Assembly (NCBI GenBank): GCA_002633025.1
Contig: NMRB01000991.1
Location: forward strand, 114,764-178,763
DNA length: 64,000 bases
Reading direction: 5' to 3'
From: Notospermus geniculatus
Taxonomy: Eukaryota > Nemertea > Pilidiophora > Heteronemertea > Lineidae
The position numbers and the translations under genes were made by a program. The notes beneath the pieces are model-generated. The model did not search any database. It was not told where the DNA came from and saw only the letters and a program-made list of their open reading frames with translations. Each line of letters opens with the position of its first letter. The stretch's first letter is position 1. Below are positions 30,401-40,849 of this stretch, in pieces.

Positions 30401-33400
30401 GAAGTGTAAAGGCCATCCAGTCCATGTCATGTCTCAACGTGACAAATTTCCATTTTAAGCAAAAAAGCAAGGCCTAGTCACTAACCCTCCGTAGGACTTG
30501 CATGTTCGTAGGTCGACCAGTTCTCTATCCTTTAACCATAGTTATGTAATAATAGGGTTTGAGGATTAAACCAGTCGGCTTTCGAAACAGCATGTTGTTC
30601 AGAATTCGGAAGGACCTTGCAAACGCTTTGAAAGATCGCCTGGTACTCCTACTGACCGTTGTTAGAACTGCTATTCGTCCATTCTTGCTGATGGCTACCC
30701 CTGGACATCGGCAGGGATACCGGCGAAACTGACTGAGGCCTGTCGCAACGGTTGTGTTCTCTAGAATTCGCAGTCTTTGTTTTGGCTGAAAAGTGTCGAA
30801 GACAGGGCCGAATTCACAAAGGTTGTTTAAGACTCAGGCGCGTGTAACTTCGTCAAATGCATGGCGGAAGTGTGTGCATTTAGTGAAGTTACGCGCGTTA
30901 AAGTTTTAAACACCCTTTCCGAATACGGCCCATAGACATTTGGGCCCGTATGCATAAAGGTCGAATAAGCTTACTCCATGCAGAGTAAGCTCATTCCACC
31001 TTTATGCAAACGGCCCTTGGGGGGGGGGGGTTCTCCCTGTTCATATTGACATTACTGGTCAGTCGTCTACAAGCACTGCTGCAGTAATTACGTAACGTGT
31101 GACGTAATTGCTGCACATACTGCTAACGACCGGGTCTTCGCCCTCCTAACGTCCGCTGCAGAGTTGTCGCATTTTGGTTCCCGAAGCCACCGCTAGGGCT
31201 GAAAGGCTTCGGCTCTGGCTGCCATTTTATTGCTGACTCATTGTAAAGCCTGCCGCACACGGGAGCTATCTGCTGAGCAAAAAGTCATTCGAGACCGTTT
31301 GCTCAGCAGATAGCTCACCGAAAAATACGCGCACACGCGAGTTTTCTGCCTCGCGAGGCAAAAAACTCACCAAAATTACGCGCACACGGCGCCAGCTATC
31401 TGCTGAGCAAACGGTCTCGAATAACTTTTTGCTCAGCAGGATAGCTCCAGTGTGCGGCAGGCTTATCGGTCCATTTTCTGGTAAAATTTCATTCTCTTCA
31501 GGTGTAACATAGGTGAGTGTTTCTGTAGCTCAGTGTTCCCCAACAATAGACGCGGCCTAGAATGGTTATTAGAGAGCTTCTGCAAGCGCCCGGTTAGGCC
31601 ATACGACTACGTTTATCTATTGTTTGGGTGCACTCACACAATAGATAAACGTCGTCGTAGAGCCTAACCGGGCGCTTGCAGAAGCTCACTATTGTTGGGT
31701 TTAGCTGCCGCTTAATCCGTCAGGAGGGAAACAATAAGAAAAACACAGAAATACGGGGAACAGTGATCGACGTTACACCGGTCTAAAAACGGCGATGATT
31801 TTGAGCTTTTGTTAAAGATCAGCAGCACAAACAAACATTCTCATCAAGAAACTTCATCCGTGTTGCCATTCCGCGCGATTCAGCATGTTCGATGACATTT
31901 ATCACCCACGTGGTTCTAAAAATAACCCGTGATGTCAACATAATGATCTATAAATAGGTCCGCGACAAATTTTTGTCGCAAAGATGGCAGCCAGAGCCGA
32001 AGCCTTCCAGCACTAGCGGTGGCTTCGGGAACCAAAACAGAGTTGTCATTCATGTGTCTTCCGTTAGAGCAAAGGTCCAGTATATTACTCAACCTCGTTC
32101 CCAGGGGTCGTTCGCTTTCTGACAATATGGCGGTCGCGTCGTGAGCGTGGTCCGAGGTTGTTTGAGCGAACTATACCCCTGGGGACGAGGTTGTATATTA
32201 CTTACCTTGAGAACAAATTCAAACTTGTAGACGATAACCGCGTAATGTCCATTATTCGTGTGGTACAAAACAACTCCGTGGTTCCCCCTGATATAAATAC
32301 TCCCCAAACAAGACTGTCGCCCATGGTGTCCGTGACCCTTAACATGCTTAAGCCTAACCGTCGGAAGTTCTTTTAGATGTCCAGAACTCAGCTCATACCA
32401 AGAAACATTGTACTCAAGACTTTTGCTTTCGTTAACAATGTTAACTGCGTGGAGAAATACATAACCATTGACTGATTCACAAAGGATGTCAATCAACTTA
32501 CAGTTCCTAACTGGGAGTGTGACATTTGCAACCTGTTGTATTATTTTCTTGGTCCCCTCTGTCCTAATTTTCACAATGTCCACCCTTCCAGTTGTGACCC
32601 TTTCAAATTGTTCCTCTGGTCGTGACGTCACCCATACGTCATAGGGTGTTTCGTTTCTACTTTGGATAAATCCGCAGGCCATCATTTTACCACTGACTGT
32701 TACATCATGTGTGAATACATGAAATGGCTTAAAACTAGCCGTCGCTTGATTTCTGTTTTTGAAGTCCTTTTTCAAAATATATGCTTTGCTTCCGACCTAA
32801 AGCAATTAAAGTTTAGGGCCGACCGCACAGAATGCCCGATAGTGCTACCGGCGCCTTTCGGCATTTTCCATCAACTGAACCGCCGATAGGCACCGAAAGC
32901 ACTATCGGACTTTCTGTGCGGTCGGCCTGGATTGAAAAGAAGGGACAGGGAGACTTAAATGTGCTCTAGTTCGAATTGTAAACATTACGGTTTGTTTATT
33001 TGCATGGTTGATTATAATAGTTATTTTTCCTCGGACAGGTGGCAGCACCGTGTATACCAAAACAATAATGTTATCTTGATAAATATTCTTGTAACTGAAA
33101 TTATATTTATGATTTTACGCTCAAAAAACAAACAAAAAGTTGTGAAAGGCGAGATTGAATTCGATTTTATCTGATTTGTTAGTACCAGAAGTTGACAATA
33201 GGTGGCACACCGTAATGTTTACAATTCGAACTAGAGCACCTTTAAGAATTAACCATGCCCTCGGGGAGCAAAAAGGCAACCTCCGAGGCAACTTTTACCG
33301 AAAGCATTTTTTATTGAAAAACATGTACATGTACATGAATACATGTACATTGTATATTCTTCGATGCAAAATTCATCGGCAAGTGTGAGGCCTACTTGTT

Positions 33401-33746
33401 GACTTACCCTGACGGTAACAACATGCCTGCCCCGCAATATCCGAAGATTATCATTTCGATCGTCATCCTTAACCCTGTAGAAGTAATCATTCTGTATAAA
33501 ACAAAATGATTTTTTCCTGACCCAACTGAATCCAGTACAAGCTCTATACAAGGAGCAGATCATGGCACAGTGCAGCTCACGTTCCGTTAGCAAGGGGTGA
33601 GAAACCAAATTATACGTTACTTGGTGGCCAACTCGGTCGGCAAGAGAAACGAATATCTGTTGGCCGAAGGTAACGTCGTGCAGAAGAAAGATTGTCCACA
33701 GAAGGAACACTGCCGGCGGTAAAAACGCTCCATTCTTGGTCGTCAT
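27410..33746 (-). CDS. Secreted PAN/apple-like family protein, copy B (3 exons found)
   Basis: Exon 1, 33408-33746 (113 codons): signal peptide and Cys pattern CAMICSLYRACTGFS...CFIQ. Exon 2, 32206-32796 (197 codons): starts VGSKAYILKK, has five more residues than copy A, and has N-glycosylation sites. Exon 3, 27410-27629 (220 bp): open, with RRRKKSCVVAPTW then DDPEEGRIFLII. All phases agree (0-0, then 0-1). Intron 1 holds two foldback insertions (32815-32928, 32959-33241). The exon 2 donor has one immediately beside it (32091-32193). The assembly gap lies in intron 2. The 3' end was not found. Confidence 0.72.
27676..27952. repeat. Tandem foldback modules (CTTCGCAACTTTGCGTGC)
   Basis: GAAGCCTTCGCAACTTTACGTGC, GAGTTGCGAAGACTTCG, GAAGTCTTCGCAGCTTTGCG and AAAGTTGCGAAGGCTGAATA alternate in orientation around ATTGTTTGGCTGCACATG. 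Probably two adjacent related foldbacks. Confidence 0.6.
28401..28508. repeat. Small foldback element
   Basis: TAGAAGCTTCCTTAACTCTAAGG and CCTTAGAGTGCAGGAAGCTTCTA form the arms. Short AT-rich loop, non-coding. Confidence 0.7.
28515..28740. repeat. 115-bp tandem duplication
   Basis: Two copies of the segment CTGACACYATGTGGCGCTGC to GATACGATTCTACA, near-identical over about 104 bp, separated by AGAGCTATCCTAAG. Recent local duplication. Confidence 0.85.
29340..29560. repeat. TAGGCCTA-rich low-complexity tract
   Basis: Runs of AGGCCTAGGCCTAGGCCT at 29344-29364 and 29525-29548, with many single GGCCTA words between. The words are self-complementary. Frames over the tract are artefacts. Confidence 0.7.
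29985..30332. other. Assembly gap
   Basis: 348 N bases, followed by a 13-C run. GC-rich foldback-like sequence with CTTCGCGAAGGGTGCGCGAA lies just before the gap and recurs at about 29097-29245. Confidence 1.
30804..31016. repeat. Two adjacent foldbacks (families I and J)
   Basis: 30804-30931: AGGGCCGAATTCACAAAGG to CCTTTCCGAATACGGCCC. 30942-31016: GGGCCCGTATGCATAAAGG to CCTTTATGCAAACGGCCC. Both sit in segmental repeat R1 of unit B. A half of family I is also present at 26140-26215. Confidence 0.75.
31169..32040. mobile_element. hAT-like foldback Q with nested elements P, H and D
   Basis: TIRs of about 55 bp (TTTTGGTTCCCGAAGCCACCG and reverse complement). A 9-bp direct repeat AGAGTTGTC (31160-31168 and 32041-32049) fits a hAT-type duplication. 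The paralogous site at about 38871 is empty. Inside lie family P (31244-31465) and family H (31499-31780). H is itself interrupted by element D at 31571-31690 (ATT duplicated). Insertion order: Q, then P and H, then D. Confidence 0.85.
32091..32193. mobile_element. 103-bp foldback T beside a splice donor
   Basis: Arms AACCTCGTTCCCAGGGGT and ACCCCTGGGGACGAGGTT. An 8-bp direct repeat TATATTAC flanks it (32083-32090 and 32194-32201). Copy C at 39644-39651 has the single TATATTAC next to the same donor. The foreign sequence starts at about intron nucleotide 13 of copy B. Confidence 0.88.
32815..32928. repeat. Foldback family E
   Basis: GGGCCGACCGCACAGAATGC pairs with the right end TTTCTGTGCGGTCGGCC. 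The arms extend to CCGATAGTGCT. A second copy at 38981-39617 is split by a 540-bp insert. Lies in intron 1 of copy B. Confidence 0.8.
32959..33241. mobile_element. piggyBac-like foldback with TTAA duplication
   Basis: Arms ATGTGCTCTAGTTCGAATTG and CAATTCGAACTAGAGCACCT, both extending through TAAACATTACGG. TTAA occurs at both edges (32955-32958, 33242-33245). Copy A has no insert at this intron position. No transposase. Confidence 0.78.
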
Positions 33747-33978
33747 GGTTGGTCTACGCTGTTTGGGATTTTCGTTTGGTGATTCTCTACTAATGGCAGG
33801 TCATCGTGGCAATTCCTTCTAAATCAGAGTTTGAAATCATGAAATGAAGGATGGAACGTAAAGTTGCGATCCAAAATGATGAGCAAAAGTAAAGCAATCG
33901 CTCAGGCGCATATTCACTGAGTTCAGGTCAAGACTCGGCTTCTCCTCCCTTGACCTTCACGCAAACAAACCACATTCC

Positions 33979-34251
33979 GTGTTCGAGGATTTCCCCGGTC
34001 CCAAAAATAGCAACCAATCACGGCAAAGCTTGCATCGGCAGCTCGGGTATGATGACAAGATGGCGGTCGATGAAACTTTATTCGAATGCAAATTCTCCGT
34101 GGAAGGACTTACAAGTACTCAAAAAGAAGCCGCGAAGGTAATATTCGATGGAGACTATTTGTTAGTCTGTTGTAGGACTGGCAGTGGGAATAGTAGGCTA
34201 GTGTTGTTCGCTACGAAAGTTGAACGGCGTACCCTATACTCGTATGAATAA
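33979..34251 (+). pseudogene. Helicase-like N-terminal fragment
   Basis: The frame includes LTSTQKEAAKVIFDGDYLLV then RTGSGNS, which resembles motifs 0 and I (Walker A) of RecQ/SF2 helicases. The Walker lysine is Asn and the frame ends soon after, so any ATPase would be dead. It lies between array units and may be a captured or transposon-borne fragment. Assignment is by motif only. Confidence 0.4.
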
Positions 34252-34387
34252 ATTATCGCAAAAGAACCGAGGCTTCTGATTGGGCGCACGAGAAAATCCC
34301 AAAGCGTTGAACACGGAATCTGGTTGCTTGCTGCAGAGTTTAGGAAGAGGTCAGCCGATTTCTACACGATGCATTATGCAGAATGCT

Positions 34388-35060
34388 CAGGCCGGGAGAG
34401 TCGAATCTCTCTCCTCGCTTCCATTTCTAACTTCAAATCAGCGTCACCGTACTCTATACGTTCCACTCCTAACCCGACAAAGTTATCGACTTCTGCAGCG
34501 GTAAGTTAGGTATAGGGAAAAAATGTACAATTTTGTAATATACAATTGCTTTGTTTTTCCATTGTATCAACATTGATCTGTATGTGCCAGAGATGGCTTT
34601 TGTCAAGATTTCCTCAGCGATAATCAGATGAGTAGAAGTTTTTTCTAATTATTTCATTTTTTGACTCTCTGTTTCAATAATCGATTTAAGTATGCTAGCA
34701 ATGATTCCTTATTATTTTTATTTTATTTTTTTAAATTTTTGATGCAGACTTTTGCCTGTATGTAAAAATGGGATTCGAAAATCCTGATATGTCTGCAACT
34801 CTGTTATTTTTGTTTTTGTCGAATTGTAGACCCCTTTTCCTCGGATTTGGGTGAATGACTTTCGTTGATATGCCTGTCAAAGCGGACAGTATACACCTCC
34901 CCATATACATCACCTTTATATATTTGGTATGTACGCAGGAATTGCATTTCATTCTTAAGTTCAGTAATAGCAAAGTGTAGATTCCAAGCTTCTTGTGGGA
35001 GTGGTCGCAATCCACTATGAACAACAGACATCACCCACTTGATAACTGGAAAATAGAGAA
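34388..35060. repeat. Segmental repeats R2 and R3, unit 3
   Basis: The most complete pairing of R2 (CGACTTCTGCAGCG, CAATAATCGATTTAAGTATG) followed by R3 (TTTTTGTCGAATTGTAGACCCC to ATGAACAACAGACATC). It gives the ancestral order for the array flank. Confidence 0.7.
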
Positions 35061-35111
35061 CTTGTAAACGTCCTGTTGTGGTTCAAATAGGTCTATACGA
35101 ACCACGTTTTT

Positions 35112-35294
35112 ACAGGTGTTATATCTGCCAGTGTTTCTGTGGGTGAGTGTGTCTCCCTTATTGTTTGGGAAACGCTGGCAGATAGATCGACAGGTTTCTC
35201 CGTGTGTTCCCTATTGTCGAGTCGCAGCTTATTCCGTCAGACAATAGGAGGGGAACACTCACAGATGGGGAACACTGGCAGATGTTACACCGGT
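35112..35294. repeat. Foldback family H
   Basis: ACAGGTGTTATATCTGCCAGTG to CACTGGCAGATGTTACACCGG, with the shared core CGCAGCTTATTCCGTCAGACA. Confidence 0.7.
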
Positions 35295-35324
35295 GATGCA
35301 TTGACTGTCTTATTGCAAGCCCTT

Positions 35325-35538
35325 AAAGGAGCGCGGTATGCGATCTCTGACCGGTATTTTGACTGCCGACGAAGAGGGAGCCACCTAGCGGCAGCAATAC
35401 AAAACTAATCACAAAATGTACTTAGGATCCATCCGCCGAAAATGTAGTTATTCCCTGGGGCTGGAGAGTGGCGCGCACGGCGATGGTGACGATGGTGGCG
35501 ATGGCTGTCGAAAAAAAGTGGCAACAGTGGGCTCCTAA
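35325..35538. repeat. Foldback family B, copy 3
   Basis: Matches 1670-1880 from GACGAAGAGGGAGCCACCTAG to GTCGAAAAAAAGTGGCAACA. Ends AAAGGAGC and GCTCCT. Confidence 0.65.
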
Positions 35539-35668
35539 CGCGTCGGTATATATCACTTCGATTTATAGACGTGACCAAGGACTGGATAAGAAGTTTCAAA
35601 ATTCAGTGTCATGCTCGAGCATCTTCGAGAATGTTCCTGTCCATACCATACACATACCATACCAAGTT

Positions 35669-35797
35669 ATAATAGGGAGGTTTCGCAAGCGCCCGGTTAG
35701 GCCCTACGACGACGTTTATCTATTGTGTGGGTATACCCAAACAATAGGTAAACGTCGTCGTATGGCCTAACCGGGCGCTTGCGAAACCTCCCTAATT
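35669..35797. repeat. Foldback D, second copy
   Basis: Near-perfect arms TAGGGAGGTTTCGCAAGCGC and GCGCTTGCGAAACCTCCCTA around CGACGTTTATCTATTGTGTG. The interior matches the copy inside family H at 31571-31690, but the outer 15 bp differ. The tip GGGAGGTTTCG is shared with MITE family C. Confidence 0.85.
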
Positions 35798-35849
35798 TGT
35801 CGGTCACCGCTACGACGTTAAACCAAATCTCACTGAACCTACTATACAG

Positions 35850-36244
35850 GTTTCTAAACTCCCTACGCAGTTGTGAGCCGCGCCCCCTTCGGTTTACCCG
35901 CTCTCCACAACTGCTTCACGTCGTAAAATTCGCCGCGTTTGGTCAACAGATGGCGCTGAGAGAGTCGACCAATGAAAGCACCGCGCAACCCGTAACCAAG
36001 GTGGCCTGAGACACTTTTTGATTGGCTGAACGGATCATGTGATCCAGTAGCCATGGTAGCAGAAGAGCATCCGTTGCCAACGGGCCAAAAAGTTCTGAAA
36101 GCAGCGTGCTGATAGGCTATAAAAGTCGCGCCAGGCCCTGACGCCATCTGTTGACCAAACGCGGTGACTTCCACGAAGTAAAGCAGTTGTGGAGATCGGG
36201 TAAACCGAAGGGGGCGCGGTACACAGCTGCGTGAGGAGTTTAAA
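35850..36244. mobile_element. Foldback family A, complete, beside a splice donor
   Basis: Arms of about 110 bp: AAACTCCCTACGCAGTTGTG and the reverse complement of GCTGCGTGAGGAGTTT, both with CTTCGGTTTACCCG and GGTCAACAGATGGCG. Copies A and B read CCTACAG-CTTACC or CCTACAG-TTTACC at this site, with no insert. The element ends about 2 bp before the six-base donor of exon 3 in copy C. Confidence 0.82.
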
Positions 36245-36251
36245 AGCTTAC

Positions 36252-39200
36252 CTGCATTGTCGTGAAGAAACATCAAATAAATTCCCTGACTTTGTCTATC
36301 TCGTATGATTAGTAAAATTCTTCCTTCCTCTGGGTCGTCTTTCAACCAAGTGGGCGCAACAACACAACTCTTCTTCCGTCTTCTCCATTCAGACCGGCTT
36401 ATATCCGTTGGTTTTATAGGCGATCTGCTTGATTCATCAGGCTCCGAGAATGACGTTAGAATAATGACTCTCTAATCGCATGATATGAAAAATAATATCG
36501 TCATCCGGGTTTTCAATCGGACCTACTTTTTACGTGTAGGTCACAGAGGTCACGAGGTTTCCATCTTGTCAAGATGGCTACCTAGCGTCCTTTCTTAAGG
36601 TTCGATTAGAATGAAATTTGGCAGCCTCCCCCTCCGAATTTGGTGGTTGTCGAAAACTGTCACCTTATTGGCGTTGAACTCATCTTGGCGTGGGCTACTA
36701 GATCCGGCCCTTAACGCCAGGATAAGTAACGCCACGATGGTACCAGCACTTGTTTTGAGCAGTCCTGCCAGGTCTGTTTGCTCCGTTGCAGGGCAGTAGG
36801 CCTTGTTAATCTTGTTACAAAAAGTAAAGCCCAGGGTCCCAGTTCTCGAAGCCGTCGTTAGGTTAACGATGTCGTTAAAACTGGAAAAATGCATAGCGTA
36901 ACGACATCGTTAACCTAAGGCTGGGTTTACATCGGATGACACGCGACACGAACACGAAGGCGAACAATGGCTTCACAAAGGATTCATCCCCATGAAACCT
37001 TTGTTCGCCTGCGTGTTCGTGTCGCGTGTCATCCGATGTAAACCCAGCCTTACGAAGGCTTCGGGAACATGGGCCCTGGTAACACTGTGGCGACTATGGG
37101 TGAGTTTATACTTCGACGCACGACCATCGGCGTCCGACGCCCGATCAAAATCTGTATGCCGACACCATTAGGTCGGCGTCCAGATTTTGATCGCGCGTCG
37201 GACGCCGATGGTCGTGCGTCGAAGTATAAACTCACCCTTAGGCGGGCAAATCCCCGCGAACTAGAGTGAAATGGTCCATGGACCATGTGCTCACCCATTT
37301 GGACATAATAGTGTAATGACAGAGACACCTGAATATTTACACCATTCTTTTGTCTCCTGGTGAAAGGCTGTTTCTTGAAACTCTACAATATTCATGTCAG
37401 ATCTAGGTATCCTAGCTCTAAAATATGGCACTGCAAACTAGTTGTATTAACCCTTTAAAGTCTGACAGCGTTGCTGGTGAGCTCAATATTTTTGATACCC
37501 TCCTTCAAATGAGTGTTCACTGTACATCCCAGATGGAGGCCTACACTATCAAATTATTATCAATTTTTTGGAAAATCAATGGCACAAATCTTTGTGGTCA
37601 TGTCAAATAGCGTGTTCGATTACTTGCGCCGCGCTTGGGGAAGCTCGGATATCGCGTATTGTGGAGGATGCGCAGTAAGGTCGAGTAAACGAACGATGTC
37701 GCGCCTGGTTAGAGTAAAGTGTCATGGCGTCTATGAAGCGCCAAGTAAACGAACGGGTCTCGCGTCTGACTCGAGTAAAGTGTCATGGCGCCCAAGCATT
37801 TTCCTCTTTCTCCATTGGCCGAATCAGCTTCGCCGCCATTTTTTCCCGAAGTAACCGGCTCAGAGGGTCGCTCACTTGGGCCAGGCGCGAGTAAGCTCGA
37901 GTTGTGACGTCAGAGCTAACCAGAACGCTGTGGCGCTTACTCGGGGAAGCGCGGCGCCAGTAATCGAACACGCTAAAAGTTAAATTTTGCCCCATTTTCT
38001 TGGGTTACCATTTGAAACACGCCCTCCTACTGACCGTTGTGAGCACTGCTATTCGTCCACTCCTGCTGATGGCTACCCCTGGACATCGGCAGGGATATCG
38101 GCGAAACTGACTGAGGCCTGTCGCAACGATTGTCTTCTCTAGAATTCGCAGTCTTCGTTTTGGCTGAAAAGTGTAGACTCGGGACTCAGTCGTTGTGTCG
38201 CTCCGGCCGCCGCGCTACACTCCACAAACGACTGGGAAAGCAAGCTGCAAAATCAGCGGCTAGCGTACCGACAACAACAACGCCCATTTCGACGAATGGA
38301 ATTGCCCGAAAGCAATCTACTAGGGAAAATCTGGCACACTTTTAATTGGTTGTTTTTCTGTGGATACCAGATCCTCTCGCCCGTCCAGAAACTTTTCAAC
38401 GTCACTGGCAGGATATCGATAAATCCGTAAGTACTGCTTATCGCACACAGCATCGAACTTAGGTACCAGGATACCGTCCTTGACCTCGAAGAAAGTTCCG
38501 ATATCAGCTGATTTGGCATCTCGCAACGAGCAGCGGACGGCCGTTCAAGACGCAGTTTCTGATTGGCTGAACTCATTCATATCCGTTGTTGTTGTCGGTA
38601 CGCTAGCCGCTGATTTTGCAGCTTGCTTTCCCAGTCGTTTGTGGAGTGTAGCGCGGCGGCCGGAGCGACACAACGACTGAGTCCCGAGTCTAGAAAAGTG
38701 TGGACGATATAGACATTTGGGGTGGATTTTCCCAATTCATTGACAATCCTGGTCAGTCGTCTACAAGCACTGCAGCAGTAATTACGTAACGTGTGACGTA
38801 ATTGCTGCACATACTGCTAACGACCGGACCTTCGCCCACCTATCGTCCGCTGTGGAGTTGTCGTGCATGCGGAGATGGACGAGGACCACGACAGGGGGAT
38901 TTTCTTACAAAACTACATTTAGGCCTCTGGCTCACCTGTAGTACAACCTATCGCGTGGGCCTTGTGATATGTTAAGATCAGGACCGACCGCACTGAAAGT
39001 CCGATAGTGCTATACCGGCGCTTATAGGCAGTTAGTTACTAGCTTATTGACCCGTAAAACAAATTTTGAGGGAGTGTGTTTTTCCTTGAATATCCTGTGG
39101 TAGAGGGTCTGTTGCTTAGGCCTATTGATGAGTGTGTTTGGAGAGGGGTAGTTTCATGGCTAGGAATTCATTTGTTAATCGTTTACGTCAAATCCATGAG

Positions 39201-40799
39201 CAGTGAGGAGCAGTTTTGACTTTCTAAACAGCAGCATTACGTCTGGTTTATTACACCTCTTGTAGATAGCAGCACAGGTCATCACACTACTGATTTTATC
39301 TCTTTTGCACAAAAGTAATCACTTCATTTAAAACCAAAATGCCGTAAGGGCACTCTCCTCCTATTGTACTATACACATAGGCCGCTCTTCGTAGGATTCA
39401 AGCCCTAACTAAGGAGGAGATAGGGCACAAAGTCCGGTCCACCCGAACTGTGTACAGTCATTACATAGCAAGGTATAGCAGTTAACAGGTCAACTCAGAT
39501 TGATAACACGTCCAACATGGCTACCGTCCATTATAATAAGATTTAACGCATTTTCCCATTAACTAAAACGTCGATAGACACCGAAAGCACTATCGGACTT
39601 ACTGTGTGGTCAGCCCAGGCCGTCCGTTAGGCCGAAGGTGCAGTATATTACTTACCCTGAGAACAAATTTAAACTTGTAGACGATAACAGCGTAATGTCC
39701 ATTCTTCGTGTGGTACAAAACAACTCCGTTGTCCCCCCTGATATAAATACTACCCAGACAAGACTGTCGCCCTTGGTGTCCGTGACCCTTAAGCCTAATC
39801 GTCGGAAGTTCTTTTAGATGTCCAGACCTCAGCTCATACCAAGAGACATTGTACTCAAGAGGTTTACAGTGGAACCCTTTGTTAACTGAGTGGAGGAACA
39901 CAAAATCGTTGACAGATTCACAAATGATGTCAATCACCTTACAGTTCCTAACTGTGAGTGTGACATTTGCAACCTCTTCTGTTATTTTCTTGGTTCCCTG
40001 TGTTTTAATTCTCATAATGTCCATCCGTCCAGTGGTGGTCCTTTCAAATTTTGATCCTGACGTCACCCATACGTCATAGGGTGTTTCGTTTCTACTTTGG
40101 ATAAATCCGCAGCCCATGATTTTACCTTTGACTGTTACGTTATGTGTGAATGCATGAAATGACTTAAAACTTGCCGTCGCTTGATTTCTGTTTTTGTAGT
40201 CCTTTTTCAAAATGTAGTACTTTTTGGCTCCGAGCTAAAGAAAGTAAAAATCACGATTGAAAAGAAGGGAGCTTTCAAATTAACCACGCCCCCCAAAACT
40301 AGTAGGCCTACCCAGGGGCAAAAAGGGCAACACAATCTTACAACCGAGCAACTTTTACCGCAAGCGTTATCGAAAATGACAAAATAAGTTGAGAAGTACA
40401 TGAATACATGCATTTTCTTGTATGCAAAATTTGACAGCCAATGCTACAACTTACCCTATAGGTAATGACATCTCTTCCCCGTAATTTCCGAAGATTCTCA
40501 TCTCGATAATTATCCTGATCGATGTAGAAGTAATCATTCTGTATAAAACAAAATGATTTGGTTTCGACCAAACTGAATCCAGTACAAGCCCCATACAAGG
40601 AGCAGATCATGGCACAGTAGAGTTTACGTTGCGTTAAATGGTGAGTAACCAAATTAAACGTTAGACCAATTTGGTCGCCAGCTTTGACGGGAACCGAAAC
40701 GAATATCTGTTGGCCGAAGGTAACATCGTGCAGAATAAAGAATGTCCAGAGAAAGACGCCCACTACCGGCGGGTATGACGCTTGGTTCGTGGCCGTCAT
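36252..40799 (-). CDS. Secreted PAN/apple-like family protein, copy C (3 exons found)
   Basis: Exon 1, 40455-40799 (115 codons): signal peptide ending near FGQQ, then CAMICSLYGACTGFS...CFIQ. Exon 2, 39656-40234 (193 codons): LGAKKYYILKKD..., four N-glycosylation sequons and a Cys pair around GRQSCLGSIYIRG. Exon 3, 36252-36471 (220 bp): EPDESSRSPIKPTD, RRRKKSCVVAPTW, DDPEEGRILLII. Consensus donors (GTAAGT, GTAAGT, GTAAGC) and phases 0, 0, 1. The long intron 2 holds at least four foldback elements. The region after exon 1 up to 44 kb has no further family exon. Confidence 0.75.
36832..37078. repeat. Foldback interrupted by a TA-flanked foldback
   Basis: Outer ends CAGGGTCCCAGTTCTCGAAGC and GCTTCGGGAACATGGGCCCTG. 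The inner element, 36918-37050, has arms AGGCTGGGTTTACATCGGAT and its exact reverse complement and is flanked by TA on both sides, as for Tc1/mariner-type insertion. A solo arm of the inner family is at about 12353-12405. Confidence 0.85.
37097..37238. repeat. TA-flanked foldback
   Basis: Near-perfect arms GGGTGAGTTTATACTTCGAC and GTCGAAGTATAAACTCACCC, about 60 bp each, with TA at both borders. Confidence 0.88.
37609..37974. repeat. Foldback element, AGCGTGTTCGATTACT ends
   Basis: AGCGTGTTCGATTACTTGCG and CGCCAGTAATCGAACACGCT are terminal. Internal GAGTAAACGAACG and AAAGTGTCATGGCG repeat twice (37683-37795). Confidence 0.82.
38174..38693. mobile_element. hAT-like foldback, 107-bp TIRs
   Basis: Arms TAGACTCGGGACTCAGTCG to ACAACAACAACG are nearly exact inverses. 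An 8-bp GAAAAGTG flanks both sides. R1 copies at 17150 and 30787 hold single GAAAAGTG without insert. The interior of about 300 bp has no transposase. Confidence 0.9.
38981..39617. repeat. Foldback family E split by a 540-bp insert
   Basis: GGACCGACCGCACTGAAAGT to about 39027, and CACCGAAAGCACTATCGGAC to 39617, match 32815-32928. The insert between (about 39028-39565) has no recognised content. Confidence 0.65.
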
Positions 40800-40849
40800 G
40801 GTTGGTCAACTTTTTGTGATTTTCTTTTGGTAATGCTTATAGCCCCTCT

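Noticed and set aside
29905-30470. Long frames across 29905-30470
   Set aside because: They are composed of N bases from the assembly gap.
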